From Fibrobacter sp. UWEL (lineage in GTDB: Bacteria > Fibrobacterota > Fibrobacteria > Fibrobacterales > Fibrobacteraceae), in the NCBI RefSeq assembly GCF_900142535.1, contig NZ_FRBE01000002.1:1-64000 (forward strand): 64,000 nucleotides of DNA, written 5' to 3'. Below the pieces are notes generated by a model, which saw only the letters and a program-made list of their open reading frames with translations, did not search any database and was not told where the DNA came from. The stretch's first letter is position 1. Each line of letters starts with the position of its first letter. This document shows positions 30,127 through 39,413 of the stretch, piece after piece. The position numbers were made by a program, and so were the translations under genes.

Positions 30127-30837
30127 ATGGAAAAACCGAACATTATTACGCCCGCTTTCGACCGCGATGTCGAAACCGAAACCTATGGTGATGCAAGCCC
30201 CCGCAAGGAGCTGACCAAGCGTCAGGAAGAAATCCTGGACTACATCAAGAAGTATTCCAAGGAAAATCGCATGCCGCCTACCGTTCGCGAAATCGGCAAC
30301 CATTTTGAAATTTCTTCTACCAATGGCGTTCGTTCCATCTTGGCAGCCCTCATCAAGAAGGGTTACATCAACCGTTCTCCCCGCTTGAGCCGCGGTATCG
30401 AAATCGTTTCCAACGGCAACGAAGAAGTCAAGGATATCGCTCCTAGCAATTCTATCGAAATCCCTATCGTAGGCCGCGTTGCAGCAGGTACACCCATTCT
30501 CGCCGTACAGAACCTTGAAGGCACCGTCACCATCGACCGCGACTTCCTGGCTTGCCGCACCGACGTGTTCGCTCTCCGCGTTAAGGGTGACTCCATGATC
30601 AACGCAGGTATCTTCGATGGAGACCTGGTATTCGCACGTCAGCAGAAGACTGCAGACCGTGGTGAAATCATCGTTGCCCAGGTGGATAACGAAGCTACCG
30701 TCAAGTATTATCATCCGGCTCCCACCCATGTGGAACTGCGTCCCGCAAACCCCACCTACAGCCCGATTATCGTCAAGAAGGACAAGGACTTCTCTATCGC
30801 AGGTCGCGTCATCGGCGTCATGCGAAAGATCAACTAA
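30127..30837 (+). CDS. lexA: SOS repressor LexA
   Basis: LexA represses DNA damage genes and cuts itself when RecA filaments form. This 236-residue protein has a winged HTH (residues about 30-95, [21 protein letters not shown]). The cleavage site is RVAAG (Ala120-Gly121), the catalytic Ser156 lies in GDSM, and Lys193 lies in the ATVKYY stretch. An N-terminal extension of about 25 residues precedes the HTH. The upstream LexA box shows autoregulation. It is divergent from mfd, with a terminator downstream at 30879. Confidence 0.96.
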   Translation: MEKPNIITPAFDRDVETETYGDASPRKELTKRQEEILDYIKKYSKENRMPPTVREIGNHFEISSTNGVRSILAALIKKGYINRSPRLSRGIEIVSNGNEEVKDIAPSNSIEIPIVGRVAAGTPILAVQNLEGTVTIDRDFLACRTDVFALRVKGDSMINAGIFDGDLVFARQQKTADRGEIIVAQVDNEATVKYYHPAPTHVELRPANPTYSPIIVKKDKDFSIAGRVIGVMRKIN

Positions 30838-30878
30838 TAAGATCAACTAAGCCCTCCCCTCTAGAAATATCTTGTACA

Positions 30879-30908
30879 AAAAAAGACGGACAAAAGTCCG
30901 TCTTTTTT
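30879..30908 (+). terminator. lexA intrinsic terminator
   Basis: AAAAAGACGGAC pairs with GTCCGTCTTTTT around a four-base loop and continues into a long T run. It ends the lexA transcript. Confidence 0.85.
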
Positions 30909-30983
30909 TATAGAAATTCTAATTAGAAATAAAGATTTTCTTTCCTGCAGTAATGTTCTAACCTGCTTGCGCGTCGGCCAAGG

Positions 30984-31170
30984 ATGGGGAGGGTGCGGGA
31001 GGGGCCCGTGCGGCCTTCGCAACTCCGAGCTTGGGCCCCGCCCGCCCTAAAGCAAGCGAAGCGTAGCTTCTTAACCGACTCGCGTAGCGAGTCAACTAGG
31101 GGACTCTTACGAGTCCCTCGCACTGCATCTTGGCAATACAAACAAGCAAGCTTGTTTGTGCAGCCAAGAT
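30984..31170. repeat. Dense array of palindromes in a GC-rich intergenic island
   Basis: The gap between lexA and the basic zinc-ribbon gene holds, in order: GGGGCCC...GGGCCCC (30991-31039); GAAGC/GCTTC (31058-31070); GACTCGC/GCGAGTC (31077-31093); GGGACTC/GAGTCCC (31100-31117); and nested TCTTGG/CCAAGA (31128-31169) around ACAAACAAGC/GCTTGTTTGT (31138-31159). Several loops read GTA or TTAC. These look like a cluster of host palindromic repeat elements or a structured untranslated RNA. I see no gene in it. Confidence 0.6.
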
Positions 31171-31177
31171 TTGTACG

Positions 31178-32320
31178 CTAGTCATCCATTTCGGCGAGAT
31201 CTTCTTCGGCTTCCTTCAGGTCGTCTGCATCCGGTCCGAGAATTTCATCATCTTCTTCGTCCAGAGAGTCACCGCCCATGGCGCCCAGCTGGTATTCCAC
31301 CTTACGGGCTTCCTTGGACTGACCAAGCTTCAGAATCATAGCGCATTCTTCGCAGTAGCCGAGGTGCTTGTCCACCCAGAATTCCGGAGAGACAAGATTG
31401 CGGTTACAGCGAGTACACATCTGAGTTGCCGCTTCACGTTCGAAGGCAAGGTTCTGTTCTTCCAGTTCCTTCAAAATACGTTCAGTCAATTCTTCCTGGG
31501 TTTCTTCAGCAAGAGAGCTCTTACGGCGGATAGAAGCGGTAGGCTTCATTTCCAGACTCTTCATTTCAGAAGACATCTTCTTCTTGTTGGAGCGATCTTC
31601 CTGTTCATCCACTTCGACGAACATGATGGACTTGGAAAGCTTCTTCACGCCTTCCAGAAGAATTGCATAGTCGTAATCATTGGCAGGCTTCTTGCCGTTA
31701 TCCTTAGCAGGAGCGGCATCCACATGTTCAACAACTTCGGGTTCGGGCTTAACCTTAGTATTTGCCTTGGAGGGCTTTGCTTCGGGAGCCTTTTCTACAG
31801 GCTGTTCAACAGGCTTTGCAGCAGCCTTTGCCTTCTTGTCTGCAGCCTTGGGTTCTGCCTTAGGAGCAACCTTCGGTTCAGCCTTTGCAGCAGCCTTGGC
31901 TGCGGGCTTTGCGGCAGCCTTCGGTTCAGCCTTAGGGGCGGCCTTTGCGGGAGCCTTGGCAGCAGCCTTTGCTGCGGCCTTCGGTTCAGCCTTAGGAGCT
32001 GCCTTTGCGGGAGCCTTGGCAGCGGACTTCGCAGCAGCCTTCGGTTCGGCCTTGGGGGCAGCCTTTGCAGGAGCCTTTACAGCGGGCTTTGCCTTTGCGG
32101 TAACCTTGGTATCCTTTGCAGCAGCCTTAGGTGCAGGCTTCTTGGCAGCACTAGCAGTGGCAGTCTTTGCTGCGGGCTTCTTTTCAGGAGCCTTAGCCTT
32201 TGCAGCAGGCTTCTTTTCAGCGGCCTTGGCAGGCTTTGCTGCAGCCTTGGCAGCGGGCTTTGCAGCCGGCTTCTTAGCAGCAGTCTTGGTTTCCTTTGTC
32301 GATGCTTTCTTAGAACTCAT
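31178..32320 (-). CDS. Histone H1-like Lys/Ala-rich protein fused to DksA-type zinc ribbon
   Basis: The 380-residue protein has a roughly 200-residue N-terminal tail of AAKPAAKA and KAEPKAAAKA-type repeats, typical of bacterial H1-like proteins that coat DNA. Residues about 245-380 form a separate acidic-helical part with CTRCNRNLVSPEFW and YCEECA, a four-Cys zinc ribbon recalling DksA/TraR proteins. The C terminus is strongly acidic. DNA binding through the basic tail, with a possible RNA polymerase contact through the ribbon, is inferred. It is followed by a cyclophilin gene upstream (four-base gap), so both may share one operon. Confidence 0.75.
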   Translation of the reverse strand: MSSKKASTKETKTAAKKPAAKPAAKAAAKPAKAAEKKPAAKAKAPEKKPAAKTATASAAKKPAPKAAAKDTKVTAKAKPAVKAPAKAAPKAEPKAAAKSAAKAPAKAAPKAEPKAAAKAAAKAPAKAAPKAEPKAAAKPAAKAAAKAEPKVAPKAEPKAADKKAKAAAKPVEQPVEKAPEAKPSKANTKVKPEPEVVEHVDAAPAKDNGKKPANDYDYAILLEGVKKLSKSIMFVEVDEQEDRSNKKKMSSEMKSLEMKPTASIRRKSSLAEETQEELTERILKELEEQNLAFEREAATQMCTRCNRNLVSPEFWVDKHLGYCEECAMILKLGQSKEARKVEYQLGAMGGDSLDEEDDEILGPDADDLKEAEEDLAEMDD

Positions 32321-32323
32321 AGG

Positions 32324-32857
32324 TTACTTCTTTTCCACAATTTTAATGTTTATAATAGGGTCGTTCTGCTCAATACGGCAGACCACATCCAGACCTTTAA
32401 TGACCTTGCCAAAAACGGAGTGCTTTCCGTCCAGGTGGTGCTGCGGCGTCTGGGTAATGAAAAACTGAGAGCCATTGGTGTTAGGACCACGGTTTGCCAT
32501 GGAGATAACGCCTTCTTCGTGGGTAAGCTTGCTGATTTCATCCATGAAGGTGTAATCAGGACCGCCTTGTCCATTCCCCTTCGGGTCGCCGCCCTGAATC
32601 ATGAAACCGGGAATGACACGATGGAATGTCAGGCCATCGTAGAACCCGCTATTGGCAAGTTCCACGAAATTTGCAACTGTGTTGGGTGCGGACTTAAAAT
32701 CCAGGGAAAGTACGATTGTACCTTCGTGGGTTTCGATAGTTGCCTCGATTTCCTTAATACCGGTATAGTCCTTGTCAAAGGTTTTCACCTTTGCACAGCT
32801 TACGGAAACAAGGCCGCTTACTAAAGCCGCTAGCAATAGTTTTTTAACGATTTTCAT
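32324..32857 (-). CDS. Cyclophilin-type peptidyl-prolyl isomerase, lipoprotein
   Basis: From ATG 32857 the signal peptide [15 protein letters not shown] ends in a lipobox Cys near residue 21. The cyclophilin core follows: [41 protein letters not shown], and [16 protein letters not shown], all hallmark active-site blocks. The 177-residue size is typical of single-domain bacterial cyclophilins. It should catalyse proline isomerisation of exported proteins in the periplasm. An upstream in-frame start at 32890 would place the signal peptide internally and is rejected. Confidence 0.93.
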   Translation of the reverse strand: MKIVKKLLLAALVSGLVSVSCAKVKTFDKDYTGIKEIEATIETHEGTIVLSLDFKSAPNTVANFVELANSGFYDGLTFHRVIPGFMIQGGDPKGNGQGGPDYTFMDEISKLTHEEGVISMANRGPNTNGSQFFITQTPQHHLDGKHSVFGKVIKGLDVVCRIEQNDPIINIKIVEKK

Positions 32858-33015
32858 AGATCCTATTATGTAATCGTATTGAAGATTCAATTTGTAAACA
32901 GAATATAGATTTTTTAAAAACCAACTATAGCCGACTCACTCCCAATTAGAGCGCATTTTTCCAACATTCTTGCGCCATTTTCTATATTTGTTCCAAAATT
33001 ATTAAATGGGACTAT

Positions 33016-34839
33016 ATGGCTCACAACGACAATATCAGAAACTTTAGTATTATCGCCCACATCGACCATGGTAAATCCACCCTGGCCGACCGTATGATCG
33101 AGCTTACAAAGACTGTTTCTAAGAACGAAATGATGAACCAGCTCCTGGATGACATGGATCTGGAACGTGAACGCGGCATTACCATCAAGGCCCACGCCAT
33201 CCGTATGGTGTACGAACGTGACGGCAAGGAATACATCCTGAACATGATCGATACCCCGGGGCATGTGGACTTTACTTACGAAGTGAGCCGTTCCCTGGCC
33301 GCTTGCGAAGGTGCAATCCTGGTGGTGGATGCAAGCCAGGGTATTGAGGCCCAGACCCTTTCCAACTTGTATCTGGCTATCGAAAACAACCTGGAAGTCA
33401 TTCCCGTTTTGAACAAAGTAGATTTGCCGGGCGCACAACCAGACCATTTCGCCCAGATGATTGGCGACTTGCTGGGTTACGATCCCGATAAGATTCCCCG
33501 CATTTCTGCAAAGACAGGCTTGAATGTAGAACAAGTGCTGGATAAGATTGTGGACGAAATTCCCGCTCCCACTGGCGAAAACGACAAGCCCCTGAAGGCT
33601 TTGATTTTTGACTCCGTGTACGATTCCTACCGCGGCGTGATCAACTACATCCGTATTGTAGAAGGCACTCTCAAGCCAGGCATGAAGATTCGCATGATGA
33701 AGACCGGCGGCGAATATATGGTGACCGAAGTGGGCACCTTCAGTATGCGTCGCGATCCCAAGCCAGAACTGACCGCGGGCATGGTAGGCTATGTGCTTGC
33801 CAACGTGAAGACCATTAGCGACGTGAAGATTGGCGACACCTTGACCGATGCGGCAAATCCGGCCACCGAGCCACTGCCCGGCTACAAGGACATTCTTCCC
33901 ATGATCTATTCCGGTATCTACCCCATCAATCCGGAAGATTACAAGGACTTGCGCGAAGCCCTGGAAAAATTGCGTCTCAACGACTCCGCCCTTACCTGGG
34001 AACCGGAAACTTCCGAAGCATTGGGCTTTGGTTTCCGTACAGGCTTCTTGGGCCTTCTGCACATGGAAATCGTGCAGGAACGTTTGGACCGCGAGTTTAA
34101 CGTAGACATCATTACCACCGTTCCCAACGTGGAATACCACGTTTACATGAGCGATGGCGAAATGATCAAGATCGAAAGTCCCTCTAAGCTCCCCGATGCC
34201 AGCCGTTACGACCACATCGAAGAACCTTACGTGAAGGCTCAGATCTTTACGCCCAAGGAATTCGTGGGCGCCCTCATGACTCTCTGCGATGAAAAGCGCG
34301 GCGAGTTCGAGACCATGGAATACCTGGACGAGACCAAGTGCATCTTGAAATACAACCTCCCGCTGGCAGAAATCATGTTCGACTTCTACGACCGTCTGAA
34401 GTCCGTGAGCCGCGGTTATGCAGGTCTGGACTACGCTCCCATGGGCTACCGCCAGAATAACCTGGTGAAGCTGGACATTCTTTTGAACGGTGACCCGGTG
34501 GATGCCTTCTCCGTGATTATCCATCGCGACAAGGCCCATACCTACGCCCAGGCAATCTGCGTGAAGCTGAAGGATTTGATTCCTCGCCAGCAGTTCGACG
34601 TGGCTATCCAGGGCGCCATCGGCGGCAAGATCATTAGCCGCAGCACCGTTAAGGCAGTCCGTAAGGATGTGCTTGCCAAGTGCTATGGCGGTGACATTAC
34701 CCGTAAGCGCAAGCTCCTTGAAAAGCAGAAGGAAGGTAAGAAGCGCATGAAGAGCATCGGCTCCGTGGAAGTGCCCCAGAAAGCATTCCTCGCTGTGCTT
34801 TCCCTCTCCGACAACTCCTCTGGCGGCAGCGAAGACTAA
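33016..34839 (+). CDS. lepA: Elongation factor 4 (LepA)
   Basis: LepA is a ribosome-binding GTPase that aids translation under stress. G1 motif [14 protein letters not shown] near residue 14, [22 protein letters not shown] (G3) and NKVDLPGA (G4) are seen, and the LepA-specific C-terminal domain follows with [21 protein letters not shown]. At 607 residues the length is normal. It is followed 27 bases later by signal peptidase I, the classical lepA-lepB order. Confidence 0.97.
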   Translation: MAHNDNIRNFSIIAHIDHGKSTLADRMIELTKTVSKNEMMNQLLDDMDLERERGITIKAHAIRMVYERDGKEYILNMIDTPGHVDFTYEVSRSLAACEGAILVVDASQGIEAQTLSNLYLAIENNLEVIPVLNKVDLPGAQPDHFAQMIGDLLGYDPDKIPRISAKTGLNVEQVLDKIVDEIPAPTGENDKPLKALIFDSVYDSYRGVINYIRIVEGTLKPGMKIRMMKTGGEYMVTEVGTFSMRRDPKPELTAGMVGYVLANVKTISDVKIGDTLTDAANPATEPLPGYKDILPMIYSGIYPINPEDYKDLREALEKLRLNDSALTWEPETSEALGFGFRTGFLGLLHMEIVQERLDREFNVDIITTVPNVEYHVYMSDGEMIKIESPSKLPDASRYDHIEEPYVKAQIFTPKEFVGALMTLCDEKRGEFETMEYLDETKCILKYNLPLAEIMFDFYDRLKSVSRGYAGLDYAPMGYRQNNLVKLDILLNGDPVDAFSVIIHRDKAHTYAQAICVKLKDLIPRQQFDVAIQGAIGGKIISRSTVKAVRKDVLAKCYGGDITRKRKLLEKQKEGKKRMKSIGSVEVPQKAFLAVLSLSDNSSGGSED

Positions 34840-34865
34840 TCCACATTCGGGGATCAGGAAGTACA

Positions 34866-35999
34866 ATGGCGTCCTTAAAGCAAAAGCTGAAAAGGTTACA
34901 TCGTCGGAATTCAAAACGGCATGTCTTGCTGTTGTTTCTTGTGCTTCTTGCATTTCTTGGAGCATCGGGCGTGGCTCGCTACTACGCCTTCGTACCGCTC
35001 CGTCTGATGGACAACTCCATGAGTCCGGGATTCAAGGAACGCTCCGTCATCTGGATGTGCCAACTTCCCAACTGCCTTACTCATTTTGAAGAAGGTGACA
35101 TCGTTCTGGAAAGCCGACCCGGCAACGAGAAGATGATCCGTAAAATCCTGGGACAGCCTGGCGATACCATCAAGATTACCGACCAAGGCCGAGTCACAAC
35201 CCCTCGCACAAACTTTAAGTGGAAGCAGGAAGACACCTTTATCCAGAGCAGAGCCTTCTACGTTCCTAAAGCGGGAGACACGCTTGTTTTCGATCAGCTC
35301 AATGATGTAGAACAAGATTACGTGATTGGATACTTGCGGAATAAGGGTCAGCATATCATCATCCAAACAACCCTTTGGCAAGGCGAGCACGAGATTAACC
35401 TGGACCGTGTAGGCTCTACCAAAATTGCCAACCGTCAGGTCAGCCTCAACGAAATCGATTTCCTCCCCTGGCAGGATCGCTTCCTCATCGAAACTCAAAT
35501 TCGACAGAGCGAACCGGGCAACGCCCCCATCGCCTTAAAGCGAAAGATTTTCCGCGGATCAAAGAAAATCATTCCACAAAATCCGCCCACGATCAAAGAC
35601 ACTCTCGTTCAGGATTCCCTCGCTAATCAAGATTCTCTTACGCCTCAAGTTGTGGAAGAAATCATTGACCCCATCAATACCATTGTGATTGAAGACGACT
35701 GTTACTACCTGGTTTGCAACAAAGGTTCCAACTGTCCAGACTCCCGCGAGACAGGCTACGTGACTGCAGATAAAATCACTGGACGCATCATGGAGACCCC
35801 TACAAGATTCCAGAACAGCGTCATCGCACCGACCATCAGAAAGACTCAAACGGCAGCAAGGCTAGCCTCAGAACTCATCAGCAAAGCTGTCAATGCCGTT
35901 ACCGAGTTTTTCAATTCAGAAGAATCCAATGAAGAAAAGGATGCGGAAAAAAAACCGCCAAAAACATCCAAGATAAAACTACCTAAAGGGGCAAAATAA
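34866..35999 (+). CDS. lepB: Signal peptidase I family protein
   Basis: A 377-residue membrane-bound peptidase. An N-terminal transmembrane segment (HVLLLFLVLLAFLGASGVARYY) is followed by MDNSMSPGF with the catalytic Ser near residue 58. KMIRKILGQPGD holds the catalytic Lys, and a degenerate C-terminal box (NKGSNCPDSRETGYV) replaces the usual GDNRxxSxDSR. It is longer than usual, with a large insert and a basic, Pro- and Lys-rich tail. It would remove signal peptides from exported proteins. Gene order with lepA supports the call. Confidence 0.88.
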   Translation: MASLKQKLKRLHRRNSKRHVLLLFLVLLAFLGASGVARYYAFVPLRLMDNSMSPGFKERSVIWMCQLPNCLTHFEEGDIVLESRPGNEKMIRKILGQPGDTIKITDQGRVTTPRTNFKWKQEDTFIQSRAFYVPKAGDTLVFDQLNDVEQDYVIGYLRNKGQHIIIQTTLWQGEHEINLDRVGSTKIANRQVSLNEIDFLPWQDRFLIETQIRQSEPGNAPIALKRKIFRGSKKIIPQNPPTIKDTLVQDSLANQDSLTPQVVEEIIDPINTIVIEDDCYYLVCNKGSNCPDSRETGYVTADKITGRIMETPTRFQNSVIAPTIRKTQTAARLASELISKAVNAVTEFFNSEESNEEKDAEKKPPKTSKIKLPKGAK

Positions 36000-36043
36000 T
36001 CTTCAAGATGTTTCCGCAAGAATTGAAAAGAACATATAACAGA

Positions 36044-36076
36044 AAAGGCGTCTAGCAAAACTAGACGCCTTTCTCA
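36044..36076 (+). terminator. Intrinsic terminator after lepB
   Basis: AAAGGCGTCTAG pairs with CTAGACGCCTTT around a five-base loop. It ends in TTTCTC and also separates the convergent gene at 36116. Confidence 0.75.
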
Positions 36077-36115
36077 TTTGCTTTTCGTCGCCGTATTCCA
36101 GCGATTTTCAGCTCA

Positions 36116-37966
36116 TTAGTCCAGAGTATGAACCAGGAGACCGTCACGGAGCTTGGGTTCAAACCAAGTGCTCTTGGGCGGCATGATTTCGCCAGCGTCG
36201 GCGATGTTCATGAGCTGGTCCAGAGTGGTCGGGTACATTGCAAATGCGCAAGTGCATTCACCGCTATCAACGCGCTTTACCAGTTCGCCCAGACCGCGGA
36301 TGCCACCGACGAAGTCGATGTTCTTGGAGGTACGGGGATCGTCCACATTGAAGAGGGGCTTCAAGATGAGCTTCTGGAGGAGAGCCACATCAAGGCTGTC
36401 CACAGGACCCAGGTTCTGCAGGTATTCAGACTTGAAGGTGCAAGCATACCACTTGCCGCCCATGTAGAAGTTCACCTGGTTCTGCTTTGCGGGGCTCTGC
36501 ATTTCAGCAAGTTCTGCAATGTCAAAGACCTTGGCCATTTCTGCCATGAGCTGTTCCGGAGTGTGGCCGTTCAGAGTCTTGAGAACACGGTTGTAGTCAA
36601 GAATCTTCAGCTGGGTGCTGGGGAACAGGATAGCGAGATAACGGTTGAATTCTTCTTCACCAGTGTAGGTGCCGGCCTTCTTGGCTTCTTCGGCACGGAA
36701 GCTAGCGGCGCGAGCGCCAGCAGCACTACGGTGGTGACCGTCAGCGATGTAGCTCACGGGAACAGCTTCGAAAGCCTTACGGATAGCAGCGATCTTGGCG
36801 TCGTCTTCGATAACCCAAACGGTGTGGCCAAAGCCATCAGCTTCGGTAACGAAGTCATAAGTGGGGGCCGTCTTAATCACGTCAGCCAGCAATTCGAACT
36901 GACCTTCGTCGCGGTAGGTCAGGAACACCGGACCGGTGTTGGCGTTGGTGCCCAGAACATGACGGAGACGGTCTTCTTCCTTGTCTGCGCGGGTCAGTTC
37001 GTGCTTCTTGATGATGCCGTTGAAGTAGTCTTCTGCGGGAACGCAGCAAACCAGGCCGTACTGTTCGCGACCGTTCATGGTCTGACGGTAGATGTACAGG
37101 CAATCCTTCTTGTCGTGAGCGATAACGCCGTCGGCAATCATCTTGTCCAGGTTTTCGCGAGCATGAGCGTAGACCTTCGGGTCGTATGCGTCAACGCTAT
37201 CGTCCAGTTCCAGTTCGGAACGGGTAACGCGGAGGTAGGAGTGAGGAAGGCCCTGAGCCATTTCCTTGGCTTCAGCGCGGTTCATCACGTCGTACGGGAG
37301 TGCGGAGATGTTCTTGGCTTCGGCGGGGTCAACCGGGCGAAGAGCCTTGAACGGATAGATGTGCATCATAGGTTTCTTTCCTTTGTGAGCTTCTTTGATT
37401 AAAACTTCGTCTTCAGCAATAAGATTATGAATAAATCCAGTCTTCTTTGCAATCCACTTTTTGCGGCGGTGACTTACGATGACATAAGCTAGAATAAAAA
37501 AGATGATTCCGCCGATGGCTGCAACAATTGTAATGCCAATTAAGAAAGCGATTAGATGATCCGGTGCGTTGTGAGCCAAATTCTTGATAACGGTGACGCA
37601 ATTTTTGAAGGAAAGCCCTTCCATTTCGGACAGGAAGTCGAAATGGATCTTATCCGGTTCGATGATCTGGCAGCCAATATAATACCCCGCCGGATAGAAA
37701 AGCCCGAATTGGGTGAAAGGGTTTGCTACAAAAGAGGATACTACGCCAGGAACCTTAGGCAAACGGAACAAGGCGCAAAATGCAACCGTCAAAATGATAG
37801 CCACACCAATAGTGGGCCAAATGCCGATAAATACACCTGCGAAAACAGAAAAAGCGACACGAAGTGCGTCCTGGTTCTTGGGGAACATGCGATTGTAGTA
37901 GATTCTACTCAATCGTTTAATCTTCGGTTCCTGTCTTCTTTTGGGCAATCTATGCAACATGCTCAT
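36116..37966 (-). CDS. DUF2062 membrane domain fused to DUF1015 protein
   Basis: The first ~165 residues form a DUF2062-type membrane domain: FSVFAGVFIGIWPTIGVAIILTVAFCALFRLPKVPG, SFVANPFTQFGLFYPAGYYIG, and a third segment near 150. From about residue 200 (MMHIYPFKALRPVDP) the rest is a complete DUF1015 protein (ADGHHRSAAGAR, FPSTQLKILDYNRV). These two families are normally separate. An AAAGGAAAG sequence stands nine bases before the MMH codons, so the DUF1015 part could also be translated from an internal start. Functions are unknown; DUF1015 is often linked to serine or lipid metabolism in annotations, a weak hint. Confidence 0.8.
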   Translation of the reverse strand: MSMLHRLPKRRQEPKIKRLSRIYYNRMFPKNQDALRVAFSVFAGVFIGIWPTIGVAIILTVAFCALFRLPKVPGVVSSFVANPFTQFGLFYPAGYYIGCQIIEPDKIHFDFLSEMEGLSFKNCVTVIKNLAHNAPDHLIAFLIGITIVAAIGGIIFFILAYVIVSHRRKKWIAKKTGFIHNLIAEDEVLIKEAHKGKKPMMHIYPFKALRPVDPAEAKNISALPYDVMNRAEAKEMAQGLPHSYLRVTRSELELDDSVDAYDPKVYAHARENLDKMIADGVIAHDKKDCLYIYRQTMNGREQYGLVCCVPAEDYFNGIIKKHELTRADKEEDRLRHVLGTNANTGPVFLTYRDEGQFELLADVIKTAPTYDFVTEADGFGHTVWVIEDDAKIAAIRKAFEAVPVSYIADGHHRSAAGARAASFRAEEAKKAGTYTGEEEFNRYLAILFPSTQLKILDYNRVLKTLNGHTPEQLMAEMAKVFDIAELAEMQSPAKQNQVNFYMGGKWYACTFKSEYLQNLGPVDSLDVALLQKLILKPLFNVDDPRTSKNIDFVGGIRGLGELVKRVDSGECTCAFAMYPTTLDQLMNIADAGEIMPPKSTWFEPKLRDGLLVHTLD

Positions 37967-38025
37967 ACGGAGGTCAAAGATAGCAAAAATTTACAAGTCA
38001 AGGCGCTTTTTTCTACATTTAGGCC

Positions 38026-38493
38026 ATGAAACATCTTATTTCAAAAGAAGGCTTTGAGAAGTTCAAAGCAGAATGGGAGCAGCTCAAGTATGTGGAGCGT
38101 CCCGCCATGATCAACCAGGTTCAGGCCGCCGCTGCCGAAGGTGACCGTAGCGAAAACGCCGCCTATACCTATGGCCGTATGCGTGTCCGTGAAATTGACC
38201 GCCGCCTTCGTGAACTGGACCGCATTCTGGACGGAGCAAAGGTCGTTGAAAGTATGGCTTCCGATGATGGTTCCATCCGCTTTGGCGCCACCATCAAGCT
38301 GAAAGATGTTAAAACCAAGCGTGAAAAGACCTACCAGATTGTGGGCGACAAGGAAATTGACCCCCTCCAGGGTAAAATCAGCATGAAATCCCCCGTTGGA
38401 GAAGCCCTCATGGGTAAAAAACAGGGCGAACAAGTGCAAGTACAAGCTCCCCGCGGCACCATTACCTACGAGATTGTAGAAGTAAGCTACTAA
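38026..38493 (+). CDS. greB: Transcription elongation factor GreA/GreB
   Basis: This 155-residue protein rescues backtracked RNA polymerase. The N-terminal coiled-coil shows ISKEGFEKFKAEWEQLK, EGDRSENAAYTYGRMRVREIDRRLREL (the acidic tip and GreB-like RxREIDRRxR), and the C-terminal FKBP-like domain ends GTITYEIVEVSY. The Tyr-Gly-Arg and DRRLREL pattern favours GreB over GreA. The stop overlaps the ATG of the next TatD gene, so they are co-translated. Confidence 0.92.
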   Translation: MKHLISKEGFEKFKAEWEQLKYVERPAMINQVQAAAAEGDRSENAAYTYGRMRVREIDRRLRELDRILDGAKVVESMASDDGSIRFGATIKLKDVKTKREKTYQIVGDKEIDPLQGKISMKSPVGEALMGKKQGEQVQVQAPRGTITYEIVEVSY

Positions 38494-39374
38494 TGTTTAT
38501 CGATTCTCATTGCCATCTTGATGCTTACGAGGAATACTCCGGCGAAAAGCTGGACGAATTGTTCGCTCGACTGCAGGCTGCAACCGACGCCGCCCGAGGC
38601 GACTCCCCCTCCTTCCCTATTCCCGACTTAAGCAGCCAGAAGAGCTGGAGCAGTTCCAAGTCCGACGCACCGGACCCCAACGTGAGAATGCCCGAGGCAT
38701 TCATCCATGTGGCATGTGACCCCAAGGACTTGACCCGCGGTGTTGAACTCATCGAGAAGTACAGCTTCGTGTACGGAGCCTTCGGCATCCATCCCGAGTA
38801 CGTCAGCGTGACGACACCCGAAGATGAAGCCCGCATTGGAGAGCTGTTGAAGCATCCCAAGTGCGTCGCCTGCGGAGAAATCGGCCTGGATTATCATTAC
38901 GGAGCCGACAAGAAGAACGAACAATGTAAGCTGTTCGAGCGACAGCTTGCCATTGGAATTTCCTCTGGAAAACCCCTGGTGTTCCACCTGCGAGAAGCAG
39001 ACGATGACGCCCTAGCCATCCTGCGAAATGCGGATTTACACAACAGGAACATTCACGTTCACTGCTTTACGGGAGACCCTGAATTCGTCGAGGAATTGCT
39101 GGCACTAGACGCCAACGTCTTTATCGGCTTTACGGGAATCGTTACCTTCAAGAGTGCACAGAACGTTCGAGATGCAGCCATGCTGGTACCCTACAACCAG
39201 ATCCTGCTGGAAACGGACTCGCCCTATATGGCCCCCGTTCCTCACCGCGGGAAGACATGCCATTCCGGTTTCATTCCCTACACCGCCCAGATGCTTGCGG
39301 ATATTAAAAAGATACCCGTAGACGAACTCTACAGGCAATGCCGGGAAAACACCCGCAACTGTTACAACATCTAA
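38493..39374 (+). CDS. TatD family deoxyribonuclease
   Basis: The 293-residue protein has all TatD metal ligands: FIDSHCHLDAYE (HxH), FGIHPEYV, VACGEIGLDYHYG (Glu), PLVFHLREADDDAL, IHVHCFTGDPEF and LLETDSPYMAP (Asp). An insert of about 40 residues (residues 33-75, rich in Ser) follows the first motif and is unusual. It is translationally coupled to greB by the TAATG overlap. It is predicted to act as a 3'-5' exonuclease in repair or DNA turnover. Confidence 0.93.
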   Translation: MFIDSHCHLDAYEEYSGEKLDELFARLQAATDAARGDSPSFPIPDLSSQKSWSSSKSDAPDPNVRMPEAFIHVACDPKDLTRGVELIEKYSFVYGAFGIHPEYVSVTTPEDEARIGELLKHPKCVACGEIGLDYHYGADKKNEQCKLFERQLAIGISSGKPLVFHLREADDDALAILRNADLHNRNIHVHCFTGDPEFVEELLALDANVFIGFTGIVTFKSAQNVRDAAMLVPYNQILLETDSPYMAPVPHRGKTCHSGFIPYTAQMLADIKKIPVDELYRQCRENTRNCYNI

Positions 39375-39381
39375 TTAATGC

Positions 39382-39413
39382 AAAGAGGCTCGCGAATGCG
39401 AGCCTTTCCTTTT
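39382..39413 (+). terminator. Intrinsic terminator after the TatD gene
   Basis: AGGCTCGC (39386-39393) pairs with GCGAGCCT (39398-39405) around GAAT and runs into TTTCCTTTT. Confidence 0.75.

Noticed and set aside
31178-32320. Plus-strand Ala-rich ORF (31680-32468) across the same region
   Set aside because: It is an antisense shadow of the Lys/Ala repeats; the minus strand has the zinc-ribbon motif and a proper start.
32914-34965. A 683-residue minus-strand ORF opposite lepA
   Set aside because: It is the exact antisense of lepA, which has all GTPase motifs; no domain is seen in the antisense product.
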